A DNA stretch of 14,646 bases. Source: Flavobacteriales bacterium. GTDB lineage: Bacteria; Bacteroidota; Bacteroidia; Flavobacteriales_D; Sanyastnellaceae. The translations under genes were made by a program, and so were the position numbers. The stretch lies in the NCBI GenBank assembly GCA_030728235.1, contig JANRAA010000278.1, positions 1 to 14,646 of the forward strand. The letters run 5' to 3'. Below the pieces are notes generated by a model. That model had not been told where the DNA came from and did no database searches. It worked only from the letters and a program-made list of their open reading frames with translations. Shown in pieces: positions 1 through 7,700 of the stretch (position 1 is its first letter; the number at the start of each line of letters is the position of its first letter).

Positions 1-94
1 TGAGACCCGAGACGATCGAGATCGTTTGTTTGACGAGGACGCCGCTGAGCTATCATCAAATCAAATAACCAGCCATGTTGTCAGGGGGCTTTGA
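1..94. other. Left edge, unresolved; possible tail of a plus-strand gene
   Basis: No complete gene can be placed here. Two plus-strand frames are open from the edge. The one starting at base 2 stops with TGA at 92-94 and reads as a charged, acidic tail (it contains RDDRDRLFDEDAAEL). The one starting at base 3 stops with TAA at 66-68. A minus-strand ATG at 54-56 is also open to the left edge. The acidic tail looks most like a protein C-terminus, which would make it convergent with tonB, but about 30 codons are not enough to decide. The bases after it, 95-130, show nothing I can recognise. Confidence 0.2.
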
Positions 95-130
95 AAAGAC
101 CGACTAGTGAACGCTTTGGTATTGTTCAAA

Positions 131-157
131 GAAAAAGGGCACTAAAAAAGCGCCCTT
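131..157 (-). terminator. Rho-independent terminator after tonB
   Basis: An 8-bp stem pairs 135-142 with 150-157 around a 7-base A/T loop. Read on the minus strand, one pair is a G-U wobble. On the plus strand the same position is an A-C mismatch, so the hairpin is better formed in a leftward transcript. On the minus strand it runs into a short T tract (TTTTTC, sharing two bases with the stem). It lies about 25 bases beyond the tonB stop, where a terminator for that gene is expected. It may act weakly in the other direction too. Confidence 0.8.
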
Positions 158-182
158 CAATATATAATCCTTTCGGCAGTTC

Positions 183-887
183 TTATTTGATGATGAACTT
201 AACCGGAATGGTGTACTGTACAGAAACTGGTTTCCCACGTTGCTTCCCTGGTTCAAACTTAGGAAGGGTTTGAATCACGCGCAAAGCCTCTTTGTCCAAA
301 CGCGGATCTACTTCACGAAGCACTTTCGCATCTTTCACGTCACCGTTTTTATCTACTACGAAGTAAACGAAAACAGTTCCTTGAATTCCAGCATCTTTAG
401 CGATTGGTGGGTACTTGGTATTCTTCGTTACATACTTGATGATTTCCATCTGAGTGCACTGGTGGCGTTCGTCACCGCGCATGTCTTTACACGCGCCTAG
501 AGCCGGCATGTTCTCAACGATCATGAAAACAGTATCGTCTTCAACTTCCTCTTCAACTTGCTCTATGACTTCGATTTCGGTGTTCTCATCAAGATCCAAA
601 TCTTCAACCTGCAGCTCTTCCTCAATCACCTCATCATCATCCACGATCTCGATCATAGAAGTTTGTGGGGGTGGTGGGGGCGGTGGGGGCGGCTGAATGA
701 TGTTCACTGGAATGTCTTCTTCTTCCAATAGTGACGCGTCAAAATCCAGTTTTGAAGTCACGCTGATCGCGTAAGACGTCCATGTAAACGCAGCCAACAA
801 TAGCGCCAACGACGCTACGAAGCCGAGCGCTCTCCACGACATCCTGCTTTTCTCTATATCAGCATTTTCATTTTTTCTCTTTTCCAT
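183..887 (-). CDS. tonB: TonB family protein (energy transducer)
   Basis: This 234-residue protein is a TonB-type energy transducer. It spans the periplasm and couples the ExbB/ExbD proton-driven motor to outer-membrane TonB-dependent receptors. An N-terminal cytoplasmic stretch rich in Lys, Glu and Asn is followed by one membrane helix (about 19-41), a run of nine prolines (66-74), a strongly acidic linker (about 79-120) and the C-terminal TonB domain (about 140-234). That domain carries the typical YPPIAKDAGIQGTVFVYF signature followed by a DKNGDV turn. The cysteines at 133 and 144 flank the start of the domain and recur in bacteroidetal TonB proteins. The gene is last in the block, 48 bases after vanZ, and has a terminator downstream. 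No exbB or exbD lies nearby, and the receptor it serves cannot be inferred. The family is certain; the gene symbol is generic, since these genomes carry several tonB paralogues. Confidence 0.92.
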   Translation of the reverse strand: MEKRKNENADIEKSRMSWRALGFVASLALLLAAFTWTSYAISVTSKLDFDASLLEEEDIPVNIIQPPPPPPPPPQTSMIEIVDDDEVIEEELQVEDLDLDENTEIEVIEQVEEEVEDDTVFMIVENMPALGACKDMRGDERHQCTQMEIIKYVTKNTKYPPIAKDAGIQGTVFVYFVVDKNGDVKDAKVLREVDPRLDKEALRVIQTLPKFEPGKQRGKPVSVQYTIPVKFIIK

Positions 888-906
888 GGGAATAAGATTA
901 AGAGTC

Positions 907-935
907 CGAAAATAAGAAACTCTAACGGATTTGAA
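907..935 (-). promoter_or_regulatory. Weak candidate promoter for tonB
   Basis: Read on the minus strand, TTC (933-935) is followed 18 bases later by TATTTTCG (907-914). Each box differs by one base from the Bacteroidota TTG / TAnnTTTG pattern, and the spacing is in the usual range. It lies in the 48-base vanZ-tonB gap about 20 bases before the start codon. It could give tonB transcription independent of gcvH, but A/T-rich gaps produce such matches by chance. Confidence 0.25.
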
Positions 936-1313
936 TTATTGTTTTCCGTAAATAAGTCTAAAAATCACAATTCCAACTAGCACTCCAACCGTATTGGCAA
1001 TAAAATCCCAAATATCGGATGTCCGATCTTGAATCAATCGCCCTTGAAAGTACTCTAGCACTCCGCCGTATGAAACCGCAATGTACAACGTCCACCTTGC
1101 AGCTTTTTGTCTGATTTGTCGGAATCGAATCTGCCTTGAAAGTCCTGTTTTGAGGACAATTGCAAAAATACAGAACACCGTGAAGTGTCCGATTTTATCG
1201 AACTTCAACAAATCCCAGACATCAACCATGGGTAGGTCTTTGCCTGGAACGAAGTACATAAAGGCAATCATCGCGGCCCACGCGAAGGACCAGATTAAAT
1301 GCCTAGCGAACAT
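936..1313 (-). CDS. VanZ-like family membrane protein
   Basis: A 125-residue integral membrane protein of the VanZ-like family, with about four hydrophobic segments (roughly 5-22, 40-57, 74-88 and 101-121). Two family signatures are visible: a DKIGHF motif near residue 40 at the start of the second helix, and a Glu-Tyr-Phe-Gln, Arg, Asp-x-x-Asp, Asn-x-x-Gly series in the second half (EYFQGRLIQDRTSDIWDFIA, then N and G). VanZ itself gives low-level teicoplanin resistance in enterococci by an unclear mechanism. Chromosomal relatives like this one are common and have no established role, so resistance should not be assumed. The start codon lies 2 bases after the gcvH stop, so the two are co-transcribed. 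The length is normal for a single-domain member. Confidence 0.88.
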   Translation of the reverse strand: MFARHLIWSFAWAAMIAFMYFVPGKDLPMVDVWDLLKFDKIGHFTVFCIFAIVLKTGLSRQIRFRQIRQKAARWTLYIAVSYGGVLEYFQGRLIQDRTSDIWDFIANTVGVLVGIVIFRLIYGKQ

Positions 1314-1315
1314 GA

Positions 1316-1693
1316 TTAGTGAATAACTCCGCTGTAGGCTTCAGCATCAAGCAATGCAGCCACGTCAGCCGGATCGTTCACTTTCATTTTAATCATCCAT
1401 CCTTCTCCGTATGGATCATCATTCACAGCAGCAGGGTTATCAGCCAACGCAGCGTTAACTTCCATAATGGTTCCAGCAACAGGCAAAAACAAGTCACTCA
1501 CTGTTTTTACTGCTTCAATGGTACCAAAAATCTCTTCCGCGTCAAGGCTTTCACCTTCTGTTTCAATTTCTACAAATACGATGTCGCCAAGTTCACTTTG
1601 AGCAAACTCAGTAATTCCAACAGTCGCGATATCGCCTTCTAGGCGAATCCATTCATGGTCTTTCGTATAACGAAGCTCTTTAGGGATGTTCAT
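1316..1693 (-). CDS. gcvH: Glycine cleavage system H protein
   Basis: This is the lipoyl carrier of the glycine cleavage system. Its lipoamide arm takes the aminomethyl group from the P protein (glycine decarboxylase), passes it to the T protein, and is reoxidised by the L protein. At 125 residues it has the usual length. The hallmark around the lipoylated lysine is intact: IEAVKTVSDLFLPVAGTI, with the modified residue predicted at Lys63. The N-terminus (IPKELRYTKDHEW) and the C-terminal GEGWMIKMK segment are also typical. No gcvP or gcvT is in the window, as is common where the genes are scattered. It has a clear promoter in front and vanZ 2 bases behind. The ATG at 1691-1693 fits the conserved N-terminus and follows the promoter by about 18 bases. 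Confidence 0.97.
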   Translation of the reverse strand: MNIPKELRYTKDHEWIRLEGDIATVGITEFAQSELGDIVFVEIETEGESLDAEEIFGTIEAVKTVSDLFLPVAGTIMEVNAALADNPAAVNDDPYGEGWMIKMKVNDPADVAALLDAEAYSGVIH

Positions 1694-1710
1694 TGCATCA
1701 ATATTTTGGG

Positions 1711-1739
1711 CAAAAATAACCTTTTTGTGTTCTGTTCAA
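1711..1739 (-). promoter_or_regulatory. Promoter for gcvH-vanZ(-tonB)
   Basis: On the minus strand, TTG (1737-1739) is followed after exactly 18 bases by TATTTTTG (1711-1718). This is a full match to the Bacteroidota primary sigma pattern TTG-N17-23-TAnnTTTG. It occupies the 49-base gap between the sprA stop and the gcvH start and would give a leader of roughly a dozen bases. No terminator precedes it, so read-through from sprA is also possible. Confidence 0.75.
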
Positions 1740-1742
1740 CAC

Positions 1743-4700
1743 CTACGACAGCTGGAAGCGTAAAGTCAATCCTGAACTGATGTTCGATGTCGGGAATGAT
1801 GTTGAAATTTTCGGACGAGTCAACTGGTGATCGAAGAAGAAACGAAGCGTTAATTTCTTCGATACTTCAAGGTCAGCAGTAGTTTTCAAGCTAAATATTC
1901 TTTGACCTGCTGTAGGCTGATTCTGCAGTTCCTGCATTTTTCTGATAATCGTCACATTGTCTCGAATCGTCAAGTCAGCACGCAGTGAAAGTTGGGTGTC
2001 TTTCAACATTTCAACTGGCAGCTTACCGCGCTTGCGATAGAATGGGTTTGGTACTTCAGTGAAGCGATATCCCAATCCAAGAATGATCGAATTCCCTTTG
2101 GTCTCGGTGATTTGATAGTTGGCAAGACCCAAGCTAATCATGCGGTCACGCGCAAACTCAACGCGAATTTGTGGGTCATTCTTTCCTTTGGTCTTCAACG
2201 TCATATCAAACCCTACCAGTGGGGCCATTTGCTCGCTTATACTCACCGTATTGATCTGACGCTGAGGAATGAAGTTCGCAAATTCACTTGCATCGGTTGC
2301 TGTTGGACGTCCTGCAGCATCTTCAGCGTAGTTCAAATTGGTTACATAGCTTGTGTTCATGGTTGAACGGTACGTATGGTTGACATTGAACTGCTTGAAG
2401 TACTTCTTTATCGACTGAATCTTCGTCATCCCGTCGTAGGTGATTCTCCAGTTCGGGGCCATCGTCGTTTTAAACGGATCAAGTTTCACCTTTGCAGCAT
2501 CTGTGCCTGTATAGGCCGCTAAGAAAGCTGCTATGGTTACATCTTGAGAGGTCGGACCCCAGCCATCGTAGTATCCGTTCGGGTTCGGAGCATCGAGGCG
2601 ATACGTCTCAGCATTCAATCGCTCAGAAACCGCTAGTCTGTTCAACAAGAACGCATCGAACACATCCGAATTAAAGTCTTTGTCATCTTTCGAGAATGCG
2701 GTTCTCCACGTAATACTCGAAGCAGAGAAGTTACCTGTTTCCACCGGCGATTGGAACTCGTAATCATTCACGAGCGGGTCGTCATTGAAACGGAAGAAGC
2801 TCTGTAAATTCCGCGATTCTTGGCGGGTTGCGGTAAGCTCAATCTTCAAGTACTTGATCGGTTCTAAATTCGCACGAAGGTTCCACGTTTCGGAGAACGT
2901 TTCTGAATACGGATTGTTCAGATAAGGCGACTGAATCAGCCAGCCTTTTTGCGATGCCATGATTGCAAAATTGTCGACTTCGTTTCCAAAAACATCCGTG
3001 TTCTGTTGTCCGAGAATAAACGGCAACCCAGGAGCATTGAATTGCGGATCCATCCCCACAAGTTGTGTTTTCTGGGCATACCCTGGCAACATCAATCCTT
3101 CATTTTTGGTGTATGATCCCGAAACATTGCGCACCATCATAAGGAACCTCAGAGCCTCATGAAGTGGGTTTATTCTGTCTTTGTTCTTTTTATCCTTCTC
3201 TTCAACATCTCCAAAGCCGTCTCGGTCTTGGTTATTGGTCTTACCACCTTTTCCTTTCTGAGAAGTACTGTTGATCTCTTTCAAAATCGGAACCTTATTG
3301 TATAGGTTCGTCATGTTCGCCTGCGCGCTTAACGACAGGTTGCGGGAGTTCTGAATGGTGTGACCTAGTGAATCTTGGCTAAACGGCGCGCGATCCCAGC
3401 GGTACGAAGCAGCATATGTAGCGTCTGACGACAAGAAATCCAAGATTGGAATTTTGTCGAATGGCAGCTTATATGAGAGCGATGTGTTGTGGTTGTAGTT
3501 CGTCGTCTCACCAAAGTTCTTGATGTTGGTCCATACCGTGTCTTTGTAAGCTGTGTACCAGTCAACATCTTCTTTATTAATCACACCAGCAGGTTCACCA
3601 ATCAACGCCAAGTTATTTGCGCTGTAATTGAATTTCAAGCCTTTGGTAATGTCATAAGCCACGTTGTATGTCCGCGCCCAGTTCCATGTTTTCATGGCTT
3701 GTGTTTGAATCAGCACATTGGTTTCAACCCCAAACAGTTCAGCGGTGTTGTTGCGTACTCTGCTGGTTTCATACGACCTGTTCATGGTCGAGTTAAACCC
3801 AAATGACTTGATTCCGGTGTAGAAATTGAAATCTTTCAACCATTTCATATACGCCGCCTTCGACACAAAACCAATGTTCGCAAATGGTTTCACTTCCTTC
3901 GGCTTGTTGTTAAACGTATAGTTCAATCCACCGGTGTAGTTCTTTTGCATTTGGAACTCGAGGTTGATATCGCGTCTGTACGTTTCATTATATCCGTAAG
4001 AAACAGAGAAATTGCCAAGGTCGTAAAAGTGAGGTTTATCCGACTTTTGTTTGTCTTTCTTACCCCCTTTGTCACCTTCCGCAGTCAAATCACCTCCTTC
4101 TTTCTCCTTTCCAGCTTTTGGCTTCTTCGGTCCGCCACCTTTCGGGTCAATCTTGACATTTGTAAAGTTTATACTCCTGCGTCGGATGTACGACTGCGAC
4201 TTCTTTCTACGCTCCGGCGTGAGATCGCGGTCAGCCATCTCAATATCGGGTGCCAACGGGTCAAACTGCGGAGTGCTTACGGTTTCTGAGTATCCTAAAT
4301 ACATTGGCAACTGCACGCCAAGGTTCTCCGGAAAGAATTTACCCAGTTGCAGCGTTGTATTGGCATCTACTCCTCGTTTTGTTTCACGTTGACGTTCAAG
4401 AACCGATTGTTCCAAAGTTCCCCATCCTGGTGTCGACATATTTGCCGCCACAGATAGATTTCCAAAGTCTGCCAAGTTCGCATTCATGCGCGCCACAGCA
4501 GCCCATCCGCCTTTCTCATTGAAATCAGTCAAACGAAGTTCGTTCACCCAAATATTCGCACATTTCGCCAAGCCATCATCGCTGCTGAACAGGTTGTTGT
4601 CTTTATCTGGATTTCTGACACCGATCATGACCACAATGACATTGGCAAGGTTCGGATTACCTTTCACTCTGAGCACAGCCTTCCCATCTTCCTTGACGAA

Positions 4701-7700
4701 TTCTTGGAAGGTTGGATAACCAACAGGGCGTGAGATTTTGAGATTCTGAAACTTCTCAAATTCAATCTCCACGTCATTTTCTTCCGGCCAAATCAGATCT
4801 TCATTGCCCGTGTACCATGGCGTGGTTTTCAGTGGAATCTCGTACTCATAGTAGTTCTCATTGAAGTCACTACCCAAGCGGACGAACACCGTGAGGTCTT
4901 TATCGTTGAGTGTGGTGCCATCAGGTCCAGCTTCAGCATGAGCGTACATTTTCAACTTCTCGTACATCCGCATATCGTAACTGATGTTTCGGTATGCCGC
5001 GCGTGCGTCACCATCTTGAAGATTACAAATCTCGAGAGATAACGATTGCTCATTCAGACGACGTTGGTTGGCAGTTCCCACGTCAATCTCACGGATGATA
5101 CCCGGTGGGATGACATAAGGCACCGGATCTCTATTTCCATTTTCTTCAATGTTTACAGCAGAGATCGTGAAGGTGGTCGGACTCGGGTCGTTTTGTTCAA
5201 TTTCTTGAGGCCCTTCAAGAGAACCAATGTATTTCCACCACTCACCGCGTATCAATTCAAGTCGAGCGAAGCGCAGCGTAGCTTCTTCAGACCATCCTTT
5301 CATGAACATACGGATGAATCGAATAGAACGGAAATCAGTTATTCCTCCTACTTTCTTTTCAAACTCACGAATCGGAATTTTGAATTGGTACCAGCGAACA
5401 GTTTTCTGCTCACCATTTGCCACTTCTACTGTTTTCTCAAAGCTATCGGTGATGTAGTTGTTTCCGATGTTGGCTTCACCCAGGTTCTGTGGTCGGAGAG
5501 ATACTTTGTACTGATAGTAGCTTTCTATCGTGCTCAGTGTGATATCTTGGTTGATATCTTCAGTGTTCGGAATGGTTGTAGCAGCAATTGGGTAACCATC
5601 TGGTGTACGGGTATCTGAGTTACCCTCGTAGCCGTTGAAGTTTTTGTATCGACGCAATACGCTCCAATCTTCGTTTTGTGCAGTCGGATTTCGGAAGAAT
5701 TGGAAATCATCTGCAGATGGGTCACTTGAATAGGCATTGTAGGCCGCAGGATCCAAGAATCCTTCTACTTGAGCCAGCCAATTTTGGAAATAATCTCTTT
5801 CATCGGCGCTATTCAAACCATCCAAACCGATATCCTGAGTGATGTAGTTACCACTTGAGTTATCGAATGCATTTACCACGTTAAAGATGGCTGGATCGGG
5901 TGTAACACCCCATGTTGTTTGAAGCGTATCGTTGTCTTGGTTTGGACTTGGCAAACCGTTCTCATACGACAGTTGAGAATCGTTCAATACATCTTCAGAA
6001 ACGTTACCGAGGTTGAAATACAACTCTCCACCGTTGATGTTTTCAGAGTCACTATTGAAAGGGTCCATCAACCAAAACTGGATAAATTGGATGTTGGATG
6101 CTTCAAAATCTGTTGTTACCAGCGAACGTTGAATACCACCCCAGCGTGAGTCTGGCTCTGCCAGTGTACCATTCGTATTCAAACCAGAAGAAATTCCTGG
6201 AGCTCCATTTGGCAATTCATAGTTGTATTGTCCGCGTTCATTCGGATAGAATGTCAAATCCAATGTAGGGATCAAAGGAGGAGTACCAGCAGCCAATTCG
6301 CGGTTAGGGAACACCTCACCTTCGAGCACTTCACGCATGCGGTGATCACTCCGCAAATCCACCGGCACTTGTCCATCTGTCAATCCATTTCCTTGAAAAA
6401 ACTGTGGATCAATATTGTACCACGACAATTTTGCGCGGTTGTAGTTATAAACGAGAGAGTCTTCCAAATTTCCTTCAGGGAAAAGATCAGGTTGCAATTT
6501 AGGAGTACTAGCAAGGAACCACTGACTAATGTTGCGGATATCAATAACCGACTGGCTACCTTCAAAATCATCGAGATATGAGTTACCTGTTTTACCAATC
6601 GCTTTAGCGTGGCCAGGAATCATATATGCGGCTTCTGCCGAGAGATCTATGTTTGAAGTCGCCTTCGTATCGATAAACGGAATCTTGTCGACCATGCGCG
6701 TAATGAACGGACTCTCCTTTTGGTAAGCCATGTCGATACCCAAGAGTGTATTGTTCACCGGCTCATCACCGATGTTTACCTTTTGAGTAAGCGGACGTTC
6801 ACGCAGGTTCAAAATTGTTGCTCCGAGGTTCAGGTTGTCGCTGACCTCATAATCGAACCTACTTCCCAGCATTGTTCGCATCTGAATATTGAACAGGGAA
6901 TTGCTCTCGAGTGAGATATTGATTGGCTGTCCAGAATCGAGCAAGCCTTGGTTGAGAATTTTCACCCTACCCAAGTTGTAGTCGACCGTATAGTCTTGGT
7001 TTTCAACCAATTTAACACCCCCTGCGGTAACCGTTACCGAACCTTGTGGTACGTTCAAAGCATTAAGTGAGATGTCTGACGACGACGACGATTGATACTG
7101 TCCGCGCAGTTTGAACCTGTTTAGCGCAGGTATCTGCTGAGCAGCCGTTTTGGTTGAGTCGTAAAGCGGTTGAAAGACAATGGTGTTGATGAGCGATTGC
7201 GCCAAGTTTGGATCCGACACCTGAGACTCAATAACAGATTTTAAATGTTCTCCAAAAGGTTCAACAACGGGGAAGAACACCCGCCCCGTTTGCGCTTGGA
7301 TGGTACCCCCTTGGGTGGCTGCATTGTCGATAAAATCGAAGAAGCCATCTTTATTCGGGAAATTATTGACATCCAGTCGGTCGAGATTTATCAATTGAAG
7401 TAGGAGCTGACCTTCGAGGGGTTGGCGTGGTATGTAGTTCAGGTCAATCCCTGTTGATGGGTCATTGTACCAGACATCGAACCTGAAATTCTCTTTGTTG
7501 ACTCCAAACGCCCCGATGTTGTAGACATTTTTCATCATCAAATCCCACAAAGGCGCTGGAGCTCCATTATCGAGGTCTACCCGAGTAATAGACGCTTTCA
7601 GCATTTTGAGCACCAAGGCGCTTGGCGCTGTAAATCCATCTTGCGACAACGTACCCACCTGATATGTTTGTCCGTTCAACGTATATTCATACGACACTGC

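Noticed and set aside
11..25. CGATC/GATCG short palindrome at the left edge
   Set aside because: A 5-bp repeat with a 2-base centre is too short to be meaningful and may lie inside a coding region.
454..696. Plus-strand frame rich in Ser and ending in poly-Gly
   Set aside because: It is the antisense reading of the acidic linker and proline run of tonB and has no features of its own.
936..1313. Antibiotic resistance determinant (VanZ)
   Set aside because: Only the VanZ-like family is recognisable. There are no vanHAX or regulatory genes, and the setting is a housekeeping gene block.
1694..1742. Glycine riboswitch in front of gcvH
   Set aside because: The gap is only 49 bases and is filled by a promoter; there is no room for an aptamer.
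5046..5618. Plus-strand 190-codon open frame inside sprA
   Set aside because: It lies wholly antisense to well-conserved sprA sequence, with no recognisable domain and an unlikely composition. The same applies to the 172-codon frame at 8175-8693.
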